Part shown: positions 1-9,663 of the stretch, piece after piece | Position numbering within the stretch: position 1 is the stretch's first letter | Layout of the letters: the number at the start of each line of letters is the position of its first letter | Assembly (NCBI GenBank): GCA_963755695.1 | Contig: CAVWLB010000010.1 | Coordinates: 620,001-684,000 of the forward strand | Origin: QHWT01 sp963755695 | Lineage (GTDB): Bacteria; Acidobacteriota; Vicinamibacteria; Vicinamibacterales; 2-12-FULL-66-21 | Reading direction: 5' to 3' | Length of the DNA: 64,000 nucleotides | Made by a program: the position numbers and the translations under genes | Notes under the pieces: model-generated | What the model saw: only the letters and a program-made list of their open reading frames with translations | The model's database searches: none | What the model was told of the DNA's origin: nothing

Positions 1-1
1 G

Positions 2-918
2 TTCTTCGACAAGACCGCCAAGTTCCTGAAGTACCTGCCCGACATCGCCGTCGTCAACAACATCGAGTACGACCACGCCGACATCTATCCCGACCTCGAG
101 TCGATCCGCGCTGGCCTTCCGGCGGTTCGTCAACCTGATCCCGCGGCGCGGCCTGCTGCTGGTCGGCGCGGACGATCCCGGAAGCGCGCGCGCTGGCGGC
201 GAGTGCGCGCTGCCGCGTCGAGACGTTCGGGCTGTCCGACGGCGCCGACTGGCAGGCGCACGATCTGGAGATCGAGCGCCGGCTCCACGAGCGTTCAGCG
301 TGCGGCGCAAGCGGGCAGCCGGCCGGCACGTTCGAGGTCCCGCTGCTCGGCGCCTTCAACGTCAGGAACGCGCTCGCCGCGATCGCGGTGGGCGCCGCGG
401 TCGGCCTCGAGCCCCGACACCATGCGCCGAGGCATTCCGCGCGTTCAAGGGCGTGCGCCGACGCATGCAGCTGCGCGGCACGGCCAGCGGCGTCGCGGTC
501 TACGACGACTTCGCGCATCATCCGACGGCGATCGCCGAAACGCTCGCAGGCGTCCGCTCCGCCTATCCCGATCGTCGCATCTGGGCGATCTTCGAGCCGC
601 GCTCGGCAACCTCCTGCCGGAGGGTGTTTCAGTCGGATTTCGCCCGCGCGTTCGGCCGCGGCCGATCGCGTCGCTGCTGCCGGCAGTGTTCCGCTCGAAC
701 CTGCCGGACGAGCAGCGCCTGTCGATCGAGCAGCTGGTCGCGGATCTGCGCGGCGAGCGGGAAGGACGCGCGGCTACATTCCACAGGTCGACGACATCGT
801 GTCGACGGTCGCGAGGGAGGCCCGCGCCGGCGACCTCGTTGTCGTCATGTCGAACGGCGGCTTCGACGACATCCACCAGAAGCTGCTGACCGCGCTCGAG
901 GCGCGGCCCCGCCGCTGA
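2..918 (+). CDS. mpl: UDP-N-acetylmuramate:L-alanyl-gamma-D-glutamyl-meso-DAP ligase, 3' part, frame-disrupted
   Basis: The family recycles cell-wall tripeptide by joining it to UDP-MurNAc in the cytoplasm (Mur ligase fold). The 5' end lies outside the window. Reading frame by frame, the Mur-ligase middle domain is visible (FFDKTAKFLKYLPD, VVNNIEYDHADIYPDLES, then LIPRRGLLLVGADDP), followed by the C-terminal domain (GVAVYDDFAHHPTAIAETL, then SNGGFDDIHQKLL before the TGA at 916-918). The DYAHHP-type motif and the NNIEYDHAD motif favour Mpl over MurC. At least five frame changes are needed within about 900 bp (near 108, 180, 290, 400 and 590). Because they are regular and the residues on either side are conserved, I read them as sequence errors rather than gene decay. 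The next ORF starts 2 bp downstream. Confidence 0.8.
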
Positions 919-919
919 C

Positions 920-1610
920 ATGGACGCTCGCATCGTCCCCGCCGGCGATGCGGCGTGGCTGATCGAGCTGCCGGAGCGCATCGACGCGGTGGTCAACGCG
1001 CGCGCCATCGAGATCGCCGCAGGCGTCGACCCGCCTCGCTCTGCCATCGTCACCGATGTGGTGGTCGGCTATCGATCGGTCATGGTGTACGTCGATCCGC
1101 TCGCCGATGGCGCAGAAACGATTGCGGGTCGACTAGATCGCAATCCTCGCGGACTCTGAGCCCGAGTCCGTCGCCCAGGGCCGGTCTGTCGAGGTGCCGG
1201 TCTGTTACGACGGCCGGTTCGGCCCTGACCTCGCGGACGTCGCCGCGTTCGGCCGGTGCAGCGCCGAGGAGGTGATCGAACGTCATCTGGCGGTGCGAAT
1301 ATCGCGTCTTCGTGGTCGGCTTCGTGCCCGGTTTCGCCTACATGGCGCCGGTCGATCCGCGCATTGCGGCGCCGCGCCGGCCGTCGCCGCGGCTGAAGGT
1401 TCCGCGCGGATCGGTCGCGGTCGCTGCTGGACAGACGGGGATCTATCCGGCCGAGACGCCGGGCGGGTGGAACCTGATCGGCCGCACGCCGGTCCGGCCA
1501 TATGCACCGGATCGGTCCGAGCCGTTTCTCTTCAGCCGGGCGACCTGGTTCGCTTCAGGCGGATTGGCGAAGCGGAGTACCGTGCCGCGACCGAATGGGA
1601 TGATCTCTGA
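920..1610 (+). CDS. pxpB: 5-oxoprolinase subunit B (PxpB/KipI family), frame-disrupted
   Basis: Together with PxpA and PxpC, PxpB forms the ATP-dependent bacterial 5-oxoprolinase that opens pyroglutamate to glutamate; KipI is a homologous name from Bacillus. After piecing frames together (breaks near 1130, 1290 and 1530) the family signatures appear in order: VCYDGRFGPDLADVA, VGFVPGFAYM, PRLKVPRGSVAVAAGQTGIY, GGWNLIGRTP, and the terminal LFQPGDLVRF region. The ATG at 920 is 2 bp after the mpl stop. The stop overlaps the pxpC start (TGATG at 1608), so the pair is translationally coupled. No pxpA is visible in the window. Finding it between mpl and murB is unusual. Confidence 0.75.
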
Positions 1611-2528
1611 TGGCCTCCTTGGTCGTCGCGCGCGCCGGCATGCTGACGACGGTGCAGGACCTGGGCGCTGGGGATACCAGGGCCTCGGCGTGCCGGTTGC
1701 CGGACCGATGGACTGGTACTCGCATCGCATTGGCGAACCAGCTGCTCGGGAACGACCGAACGCCGCGGCGCTCGAAATCACGCTTGATCGGGCCCGAGCT
1801 CGATCGCCGAAGGAGAGGTCGTGTGCGCGCTCGCGGGCGCGGACTTCGACACGACGGTCGATGGCAGTCCGGTGCCGCCGCGCCGGCCGTTCACGTGCGC
1901 TCGAGCGGATCGCGCATTCGCATTGGCGCGCGACGAGCGGGGGCACGCGCGACCTTGGCGGTGCGCGGAGGGCTCGATTTGCCGTCGACGCTCGGCAGCC
2001 GCGCGACGCATCTCGTCAGCCACATGGGTCCGTTCGACGGGCGCGCGCTGCAGCCCGGGGACGCCTGCCGGTCGGCATCGGGCTGCAGTCCATCCCTTGA
2101 TGTCGCACGGCATGCCGCTCGAGCTGCCGCAAGGAGGCGCGCGCGTGCGCGTCGTTCCCGGCCGCGCATCGCGAGCGGTTCACCGAGCGAGGCGTGGGCA
2201 TAGATTGACGAGCGCCCGGTATACGGTCACGCCGCAGTCCAACCGGATGGGATACCGGCTCGACGGGCCCGCGCTCGCGCACGTTGCCGGCGCCGACATC
2301 CTGTCCGAAGCGATGCCGCATCGGCGTCATCCAGGTACCAGCATCGGGTCAGCCGATCCTGCTGATGGCCGATCGTCAGACGACCGGAGGTTATGCCACG
2401 ATCGCGAACGTGATCACCGCGGACCTGCCGGTTGCTGGACAACTGGTCCCGGGCGACTGGATCGAATTTGTCGCCTGCGCGCGCGAGGATGCGCTCGCGG
2501 CGCTGCGATTGCGTCGACGCAGCGCTGA
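1610..2528 (+). CDS. pxpC: 5-oxoprolinase subunit C (PxpC/KipA family), frame-disrupted
   Basis: Second carboxyltransferase-fold subunit of 5-oxoprolinase. It starts at an ATG overlapping the pxpB stop. The pieces read VARAGMLTTVQDLG, GYQGLGVPVAGPMDW, LAGADFDTTVDG, LAVRGGLDLPSTLGSRATH and TTGGYATIANVITADLP, which is the normal order of conserved blocks in this family. The total length is about 305 codons, close to the usual length, so only small indels (near 1670, 1790, 1880, 2090, 2210 and 2310) separate it from an intact gene. The stop at 2526 is reached in the frame ending ASTQR. Confidence 0.72.
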
Positions 2529-2541
2529 CCGGTGCGCGCAC

Positions 2542-3478
2542 GTGACCGACATCGGCGTCCGCCTTCGCAGCGCCGTTGGGCCCGATCGGGTACTTCGCGA
2601 TGCGCCGCTCGCGCCGTTCACTACATTCAAGGTTGGCGGACCAGCCGACTGGCTGGTGCAGGCGCGAAACGCGGCGGAGATCAGGGCGGCGGTGGCGGTG
2701 GCGCACGACGCGAACGTCGCCCGTCACCGTGCTTGGTGGCGGCTCCAACGTGTTGATCGCCGACGCGGGGATCCGTGGCGTCGTGATCAGAGTGCATGGC
2801 GGCGACGTCACCAGCGTGTCGGACGCGCGGATTCGTGCCGACGCCGGATTGACGATCAACGGGCTCGTGCGATGGACGATCAATCGTGGCATCGCCGGCC
2901 TCGAAGCGTGGGCCGGCACGCCCGGCACGGTCGGGGGCGCCATTCACGGCAACGCGCATTTCAAGGGACGGCTGATCGGCGAGCTGATCGACAGCGTTGA
3001 GGTCGCCAGCCTGATGGCGAGCGTCCAGCGGATGCCAGGCGACGGACATGGAGTTCGGCTACGACCGCAGCCGCCTGCAGCGGACGCGCGAGATCGTCCT
3101 GTCCGCCGACTTTCGCGTGGGGCGTGGAGAGACCGACTGCGCTGCGCGCCGTGGCCCGCGAATCGCTGGCCTATCGCAAACGGACCCAGCCGCTCGAATC
3201 GGCAAGCGCCGGGTGCATCTTTCAGAATCCGGATCCCGTCGTGGATCGCGTGCCGGACGGAATCCCGTCGTCGGCCGGCGCGCTGGTCGACCGGGCCGGG
3301 TTGAAGGGCAGCCGGGAAGGGCGCGGCGCGCGTGTCGCCGACGCACGGCAATTTCATCGTCAACGAAGGGCAGGCGCGCGCGGCAGAAATCCGCGAGCTG
3401 ATCGAACGCTGTCGTGGCGCCGTGTCCGATCGATTCGGCGTCGCGCTGCGCGACGAGATCGTCTATCTGGGGTTCTGA
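2542..3478 (+). CDS. murB: UDP-N-acetylenolpyruvoylglucosamine reductase, frame-disrupted
   Basis: MurB reduces the enolpyruvyl ether to give UDP-MurNAc, using FAD and NADPH. A GTG at 2542 opens the frame. FAD-binding blocks are visible: APFTTFKVGGPADWL, VTVLGGGSNVLIAD, then GIAGLEAWAGTPGTVGGAIHGNA, and near the C-terminus AGCIFQNPDP and HGNFIVNEGQA before the final EIVYLGF. Frame breaks near 2720, 3020, 3060, 3120 and 3310 interrupt it, in the same style as its neighbours. The total length of about 312 codons is normal for MurB. Its TGA overlaps the murA ATG by one base (TGATG at 3476). Confidence 0.82.
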
Positions 3479-4735
3479 TGGCCACATTGAGAATTGAAGG
3501 CGGGCGGCGCTCTCGGGACGCTGGCCGTCGAAGGGAACAAGAACTCGGCGCTGCCGCTGATTGCCGCCTGCGTGCTGACGGAGCAGCCATGCGAGATCGC
3601 CAACGTCCCGCGCATCCGCGACGTCGACGTCCTGCTCGGGCTGATCGAAGGTCTCGGCGCGGCGGTCGAGGGGCGCGGTACATCGTACGGTGCGGATTCA
3701 GTGCACGGAGGTCCGCAGCGACGGTCCGGACCCGGTGCTGGTCGGCAAGCTGCGCGGCTCGGTGCTGCTGCTCGGACCGCTGCTGGCGCGGCGCGGATCG
3801 GCGCGCCTCGCTCCGCCGGGAGGCGATTTTCCCGCCCGGCGGACGATCTCGACGCATCTCGAGCGCGCTCTATGCGATGGGAGCCGAGAGTCTCGACGAG
3901 CCGGGACACGCACTGGAAGCGCCGAACGGCATCTCGGGGGCGTCGATCTATCTCGACGAGGCGTCCGTCACCGGCACAGAGACGGCGCTGCTGGCCGCCG
4001 CGGCGGCGCGCGGCGCCTCCGAGATCCGCCACGCCGCGATGGAGCCGCACGTGTTCGAGCTCTGCGAGTTCCTGCAGGCGATGGGCGGTGGGATCGAGGG
4101 GGCCGGCACGTCGACTATCCGAGTGGATCCGCCGGCGCGCCTTGGCGGCGCGACACACCGATTGTCGGGGACTACATCGAAGCCGGCAGCTGGGGCGTCG
4201 TCGCCGCAATCACCGGCGGCGAGATCGAGGTGACGCGGCGCTCGGAGCGTCGACCTCGAGGTCATCGCCGCGCCACTGCGGCGCATGGGGCTCGATTGCA
4301 CCTACGAGGATGACCTGTTCCGGGTACGCCCCTCCGAGCTGCGCGCCGTTCGCCGCATCACGACCGGCCTTGTGGCCGGGTTTTCCCAGCGACCTGGTGA
4401 GCCTCGTCACCGTGCTGGCGACCCAGGCCGACGGCCGTACGCTGGTGCACGACTGGCTCTACGAGCTTCGCCTGTTCGCGCTCGAACAGATGAGCGCAAT
4501 GCGTGCCGATCTCTTCCTCTGCGATCCGCACCGAATCATCGTCAGCGGTCCGACGAGGCTGAAGGGGCGATCCCTGGACAGCCGCGACCTTCGGTCCGGA
4601 ATGGCATTGATTGCGGCAGCGCTCGCTGCTGAAGGGGAGAGTCGGGTCGCGCCTCTCGAGACCGTGGAACGGGGCTACGCCTCCCTTGTCGAGCGTCTAC
4701 GCAGCCTCGGCGCCCAGGTCGAACGCGAGCCGTGA
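3478..4735 (+). CDS. murA: UDP-N-acetylglucosamine 1-carboxyvinyltransferase, frame-disrupted
   Basis: MurA transfers enolpyruvate from PEP to UDP-GlcNAc, the first committed step of peptidoglycan synthesis. It starts MATLRIEGG at 3478, overlapping the murB stop. Recognisable blocks are LAVEGNKNSALPLIAACVL, EIANVPRIRDVDVLL, ASIYLDEASVTGTE, GDYIEAGSWGVVAAITGG, TVLATQADGRTLVHDWLYE and DLRSGMALIAAALAAEG. Frame changes occur near 3510, 3690, 3830-3870, 4130, 4250 and 4380. About 418 codons in total equals the usual family length. The region expected to carry the PEP-adduct cysteine falls in a broken stretch and cannot be judged. mpl, murB and murA together form a cell-wall precursor group. Confidence 0.85.
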
Positions 4736-4738
4736 GTT

Positions 4739-4797
4739 GGGGTCTGACCCCCGTACCGGGGTCTTGGGGTCTGACCCCCGTACCGGGGTCTGACCCC
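4739..4797. repeat. Doubled GGGGTCTGACCCCCGTACC palindromic repeat between convergent genes
   Basis: Two tandem copies of GGGGTCTGACCCCCGTACC followed by GGGGTC fill the gap between the murA stop and the stop codon of the minus-strand secretin gene, whose TAG shares bases with the repeat end. Each copy can fold on itself. The same core returns as a perfect palindrome at 13300. The position between converging genes would suit a bidirectional terminator, but no T-tract is present. Confidence 0.8.
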
Positions 4798-6736
4798 TAC
4801 CACCCGCCGGGACCGCCGCCACCCTTTTTGGTGGGCGGGGGAGGCGCAAGCGGAATCGGAACGCCGGGCATCGGTCCCTGCAAGGGTTGCGGGAACGAAG
4901 GCGCTGGCGGCGCCGTGGTCGGCGTGGCCGCTGGCTCGGTGGTTCCCGGTGGCGCGGTGGCTCCCGGGGCACCTTCGGGTTCGGACGGCGCCTCCGGGTT
5001 CTCTTCCCGATCCCGCGGAGCCGCGAGCTGCCCTGGAACCAGCGGCATCGTGATCCCGACGTCTCGTCCGAGCCGGAACGGGCGGAGGTCCGATTCCGAC
5101 AGGTCCAGCACGCGGATGATGTGCGGGGTCAGCGTGAGAATAATGTCGGTCTGCTGCGATTCCTTGTGATTGCTGGCGAACAGATGGCCGACCAGCGGGA
5201 TATCGCTCAATCCGGGAACGCCGGCCATTACCGTCCGCTCGTCGTCCCGAATCAGGCCGGCCAGCATGTTCGTCTCGCCATCCTTCAACCTGATGGTCGT
5301 GGCGATTTCGCGGTTGCCGAATGTCGGAAGGTTCGCAAAACCCACGCCCGAGATGCTGGACAGCGAGACCCTCAGCGCGAGCGTTACCTCGTCGTCGTGA
5401 TGGGTACGCGGCGTGATGTCGATGTTCACGCCGATGTTCTCGTAGACGAACGACGTGATCGGTTGGGTGTTGACTCCGCCCGCTGCAATCGGTGCGAATG
5501 TCGTCACGGGAACCGGTACGCGTTCGCCGAACTTGGCTGATGCGGCGAGCCCCTCCGCGGTCCTGAGCTGCGGGTTCGCCAGCGTGCGGGTCGCGGTGTC
5601 GTTCTTGAGCAGCCGATAGTAGAGACCTGGAATCCCCGAGAGGAAGACGTCCGACGCCGTCAGGTTCAGAAGATTCTGGAGCGTGAAGCCCTGCTGATTG
5701 ATGTCGGCGGAACCGGAAATCCCAGGCTGCCCCGGAGACGCAATCTGCAATCCGTACTCGAGCAGCTTGGTGCGATCGACCTCCAGCAGCTCGACATCGA
5801 TGATGACTTCGGGTCGCGCCTTGTCGATCGCGTTGATCAGTTTCGCCGCGGCGGCAATCCGCTCCGGCGTGTCTTTGATCGAGATCGCATTCGTCGCGGT
5901 GATCGCCGATACCTGCCGAATGTCGATGACCACGCGCAGCAGATCAATCACTTCCTTGACGTCGGCGTTACTCAGGTAGAACGTGCGGACGACCGATTCC
6001 TCGTACTCCCGCCGCTTTGCCGGCGTGTCGGGAACGACCGTAATCGTCTGCGGCGCGGTGACCCGATAGAACGTGTGGGTGCTGCGCGGTGACGGCAGAA
6101 AGCGCATCTTCGAGCGTCGCATTCCGCAAGTCGATGCTGAGCGGCTGATCGCGGAACGCCGGGTCGAAGACGAGACTGAGATTGGCGAACCGCGCGATCG
6201 ACACGAAGACCGCACGCGCTGTGGCGCCATTACCGAACACCAGCGACGTGGGGAGCTTCGAGGTCGACGGGAAGGTCGAGACCGGGCGGCGCTGCATCGC
6301 GCGTCCGGGCGATCAGGCTCTCGAGTTCGGTTCGCCCGCCGTGATTGACCGCGATCTTGTTGCGCAGCCGCTGACGGACGTCGCGCAATGCGGCGTCGAT
6401 CTGCGGGTCGGTCGGATTCAGCTCCCACGCGAGCTGGTATTCGATTACCGCCTCTTCATCGCGATCGAGTGCGGCCAGCCGGCGTCCTTTGTTCGCGTGG
6501 TCGAATGCCGCTCGCTGCTTGACGCGATCGAGCGACGTGCGCGCCTCCCGGTTGGCCGGATCGGCACGCACTACTTTGGTGTACTCGACAACGGCCCGGT
6601 CGTAGTCCTGCGCCTGCTCGGCCTGATGCGCAAGGTGCATCCCACCACCGGTCGCGCAGCCGAACGCGGCGGCAAGCGCCAGCGCCGCGGCGCCGGCGCG
6701 CAGATCAGCGGCCCGGCGAATCAGCATCGATGACAT
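4797..6736 (-). CDS. TPR-containing secretin (GspD/PilQ-like), two frameshifts
   Basis: Secretins form the outer-membrane ring of type II secretion or type IV pilus machines. In the N-terminal frame (6230-6736) a hydrophobic leader (LALAAAFGCATGG, with a possible lipid-attachment Cys) precedes two TPR-like units (YDRAVVEYTKVVRADPANREA, EEAVIEYQLAWELNPTD). After a shift near 6260 comes an STN/N0-like block (ANLSLVFDPAFRDQPLSIDL). After a shift near 6080 come the secretin N domain (VRTFYLSNADVKEVIDLL) and the secretin core (TLANPQLRTAEGLAA, GVNIDITPRTH, LKDGETNMLAGLI, VPGLSDIPLVGHLF, TDIILTLTPHIIR). The tail is Pro/Ala-rich. Start options are GTG 6742 or ATG 6736. It overlaps the lolA end by about 30 bp, suggesting one transcript. 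It is distinct from PilQ at 26794, and no other type II secretion genes adjoin it. Confidence 0.82.
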
Positions 6737-7371
6737 CGACACCCCGCGGAATCTTGAAACTGAAGCGCGCCTCGGACAACCCCGTGTTCTCTCGGAAGTT
6801 GGTGAACCGGAACGTGGAGGTGCCTCCCTGCTGGTCGGCAGCCGACAACTCGCGGATCTGCAGCGAGCGTCGATCGACCACCAGGATCAGCCAGTCGTAG
6901 TCGCGCTGCCGCTGATTTGGGATCGAGCCGAAGCGCCCAGGTATCGTCGCTGCCGCCTGGCGCGTAGCTCACCTTGAAGTCGCGCGTCACGTTGCCCTTG
7001 CCGGCCAGGAAGAGCACGCCGGTCGTCGCCTGATCCTCCGGTGGCACCGAGCTCACGATGACCTGCTTGTCTGCCGGCACATATGAATAAATCTTGTGGC
7101 CGTCGGAGACGAACAGCTTCTTCTCCGGCTGCGAGTAGTCCCAGCGCATGCGTCCTGGCTTCTTTACCTCCACTGTGCCCGACTCGCTCAGGCTCTTCTT
7201 CAGCACTCCGCCTTGATAGGCGTGGGTGAAGTTGGCGGTGAAATCGCGAACGCGATCGTACTTCTCTTGCAGCGCGCGCGCCGTGTCAATCGCCGGGGGC
7301 GGCGCGGTCTGCGCCGCGGCGACGGCCGACATCAGCATGGCCACAACGGGGATCGTCCAGTATCTGACCAT
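6705..7371 (-). CDS. lolA: Outer-membrane lipoprotein carrier protein LolA, one frameshift
   Basis: LolA is the periplasmic chaperone that carries lipoproteins from LolCDE to the outer membrane. It begins MVRYWTIPVVAMLMSAVAAAQ, a clear signal peptide ending at AAAQ. The mature part shows family features: ALQEKYDRVRDFTANFTH, the G-x-V-x-x-K-K-P-G-R-M-R-W-x-Y strand (GTVEVKKPGRMRWDY), KLFVSDGHKIYSYVP and VLFLAGKGNVTRDF. A single frame change near 6930 is needed to reach the natural end, where the other frame gives DYDWLILVVDRRSLQIRELS, FRFTNFRENTGL and FSFKIPRGVDVIDA. That end overlaps the start of the secretin gene. The length of about 222 residues is typical. Confidence 0.87.
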
Positions 7372-7440
7372 CGAGGTTACCCGGCGACCGAGGGTAGAGG
7401 CTTGTCCGAGTGTAGCACCGCGGAACACCGTCGGGGGCGG

Positions 7441-8843
7441 CTATGCACGCTTTTGCGCAACGAATGCACGGACCTCGTGGACGGGCCGGGTGTTCAGCAC
7501 GTGGCGGGGCTCGACCCACCCGCGGCGGGCGGTACCGATGCCGAGGCGCATTTGCCGATCCAGGGAGCGCGCCCGATGGCAGTCGCTGTCGATCGTCACG
7601 GTGACGCCGCTCGTCACCGCTTCCCGCGCGCGCTCGCCGTCGAGATCGAGATGCCCCGGCGCGCCGTCGATTTCGAGCGCGGTGCCGGTCTCGGCGGCGG
7701 CCTCGTAGATGGCCGCGTAGTCCATGTCGTAGCCCGCGCGCCGCCCGACGAGCTGGTTGGCCGGGTGGGTGATGATCGTCACCAGCGGATGCCGGACGGC
7801 TTCAGGCAGCGCGCCGTCAGCTGCTTCCGATCGTGTCCGCAGCGCTCGTGCAGCGACGCCAGCACGATGTCGAGCGACGCGAGGATCGCATCGGCGCAAT
7901 CGAGGCTGCCGTCGGCAAGGATGTCCACTTCGATGCCGTGCAGGATCGTCAAGCGTGGATACTCCTCGCGAAGCCGAGCGATCTCTTCGCGCTGCCGCTC
8001 GAGCAGATCGGCGGTCAGCGTTCGCGACGCCGCGGCGTGTTCCGAATGGTCGGTGATCGCGATGTATTCGTAGCCGAGCGTCGCCGACGAGTGCACCATG
8101 TCGCGCAGCGAGTTCTGCCCGTCGCTGTAGGTGGTGTGCATGTGCAGGTCGCCGCGAATGTGCGCGCGCGTTACCAGTTCCGGCACCCGTCGTCCGAGAG
8201 CCGCCTCGATCGCGTCTGGCGCGCTGCGCATTTCGGGCGGAAGATACGCGAGCCCCGCCTGGGAGTAGACCTCTTCTTCTGACGCGCTCATTCGCGGACC
8301 CCGCCGTCGATGGACTTCCGCGACGTGCGATGCGGGCCCGGTCGTCGTGAATAGCAGCGTGCCGTATTCGTCGGGCGTGGCGATGCGGATGTCGACCTCG
8401 TGGCCCTGGAACAGGATGATGACCCGGCGGCCGGCTCGATGGAGCAGGTCGGTGACGACCGGCAGGCTGGCGATCGATGCCACCGCGGCGGGCGGATTGG
8501 CGCTCCGCGCAATCAGGATGAGTTCCGGCGCAAGCTGTTCGAATCGGCGAACGTCGCCCGATAGGGTGACCTCGAGCAACTCCGGGCATCCAGCGAGCAG
8601 GGCCGCGGAGAGGGCGTCGAGGACGTCGTAGGCGCGCCCGAGCGTCAGCGGGGGCCGTTCTGCGGCGATCGCCGATGTGGCAGCACGCAGTCCCTCGGCG
8701 CCCACCGACGCGCGCCTTTCGATTACCGCAAGCTCGAAATCTCGGAGCGTCAGGATGCCGTCGCGGACGAGTGACTGCTCCGCGACCGACGAAAACGCGC
8801 CGAGGTCGCGCAACCGGCGCAGCAGGAAGGGGAGTGCCGTCAC
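7441..8843 (-). CDS. DNA polymerase X / PHP-family protein, one frameshift
   Basis: Resembles bacterial PolX, which couples a polymerase-beta-like region to a PHP phosphoesterase. The N-terminal 80 or so residues are helix-hairpin-like (FLLRRLRDLGAFSSV, ILTLRDFELAVIERR). A nucleotidyltransferase-like region follows (RRVIILFQGHEVDIRIATP), then the PHP domain with metal-binding motifs: RGDLHMHTTYSDG, YEYIAITDHSEH, LTILHGIEVDILADGSLD, DIVLASLHE, VTIITHPANQLVG and TIDSDCHRA. The frame breaks near 7810, between LHERCGHDRKQLTARCLK and the continuation around HPLVTIITHP. The GTG start at 8843 overlaps the TGA of the upstream rhodanese gene (GTGA). It is shorter than canonical PolX (about 570 residues), and I do not see the full GS...DxD polymerase active site, so it may be PHP-only in activity. 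Confidence 0.75.
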
Positions 8844-9211
8844 CCCTTCAACGAGCCGCCAATCGCGGCAGGTTGGGGGGCTGGCTTGGAATCGGTCGGA
8901 TACTTCGCGGCAAGCCATTCGGCGATGCCGCCGGCCAGGACCGCGACGCGGTACCCGCTCTTCTGCAGCTCTCGCGCGATAGTCGAGCTCACCAGTTCTT
9001 CAGGATCGGAGTCGTAGAGGACGATGTCGCGGTCGAGAGGAAGAGATGAGGGATCGAGCGCGCCTGGCGCGATCCGGATGGCGCCGGGCAGGGTCAGCGT
9101 GCTGTGCTCGTACGGGTATTTGAGGCGGACGTCTACGATCAGAGGCGCGGACGGGCTCGCGGCGTCGAGCCGCCGCTTCAACTCGTCCTTCGACACGCGC
9201 GGCACCGCCAT
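8840..9211 (-). CDS. Rhodanese-like domain protein lacking the catalytic cysteine
   Basis: A single rhodanese fold of 123 residues. It reads VSKDELKRRL, LIVDVRLKYPYEHSTLTLPGAIRI (the CH2-type D-V-R and G-A-x-x-I blocks), DRDIVLYDSDPEELVSS at the place of the active-site loop, and VAVLAGGIAEWLAAKYP (the G-G-x-x-x-W block). The active-site loop normally starts with Cys (Y-C-x-x-G); here it is Y-D-S-D-P-E, so sulfur transfer is unlikely and a binding or regulatory role is inferred. The start is ATG 9211 (MAVPRVSK); an upstream in-frame ATG at 9247 is also possible. It is coupled to the PHP protein downstream through a GTGA overlap. Confidence 0.78.
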   Translation of the reverse strand: MAVPRVSKDELKRRLDAASPSAPLIVDVRLKYPYEHSTLTLPGAIRIAPGALDPSSLPLDRDIVLYDSDPEELVSSTIARELQKSGYRVAVLAGGIAEWLAAKYPTDSKPAPQPAAIGGSLKG

Positions 9212-9256
9212 GACGCTATTGTCCTCAGGCGGCGCGCGGAGTGTCAACCGAGCGGA

Positions 9257-9424
9257 CTAGCCGCGATGGTTGCTGCCCGTCGCGTGCGCGTGCCCATGCG
9301 TGTGATGGACGACCCACCCTTCCGATCGTCGTCCACAGACGACGCACTTGAGGAACATCCTCCCGTGGTCGCAGCTCACGCAATAGTCATGTCCGGTCAC
9401 GTAGCAGCTGATCCAAGCCCACAT
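9257..9424 (-). CDS. Small zinc-ribbon-like protein (55 aa)
   Basis: A short ORF beginning MWAWISCYVTGHDYCVSCD. It has two Cys pairs, CVSC at residues 15-18 and CVVC at 27-30, spaced as a zinc knuckle, then a basic GRRSEGW stretch and a His-rich tail (VVHHTHGHAHATG). A Shine-Dalgarno-like GAAGG lies about 7 bases before the ATG. The paired CxxC layout and good initiation site argue for a real gene. Function is unknown; metal binding is inferred. It lies 45 bp upstream of the rhodanese gene on the same strand. Confidence 0.6.
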   Translation of the reverse strand: MWAWISCYVTGHDYCVSCDHGRMFLKCVVCGRRSEGWVVHHTHGHAHATGSNHRG

Positions 9425-9663
9425 AAAGCACCTTCAGGAAAGAAAGTTCACATGCGCCGCAGTGGCAAGTCGAGTGCCACTGTGTCCTATCAGGCAGATT
9501 TGTCTAAAAGCTCCAAAATTGAAGGCTCGACCCGCAAGTGCGGTCACAGCTGGAGTTCGGGCATGCGCAGTAATCGTGCGTGGAGTTACGGAACTGTCCG
9601 ATGGCTCAGCCGCAGGGCTATAGATGGGTCTGAGGCCGGGGTGCCGGGTTATCGGCGAGAGCT

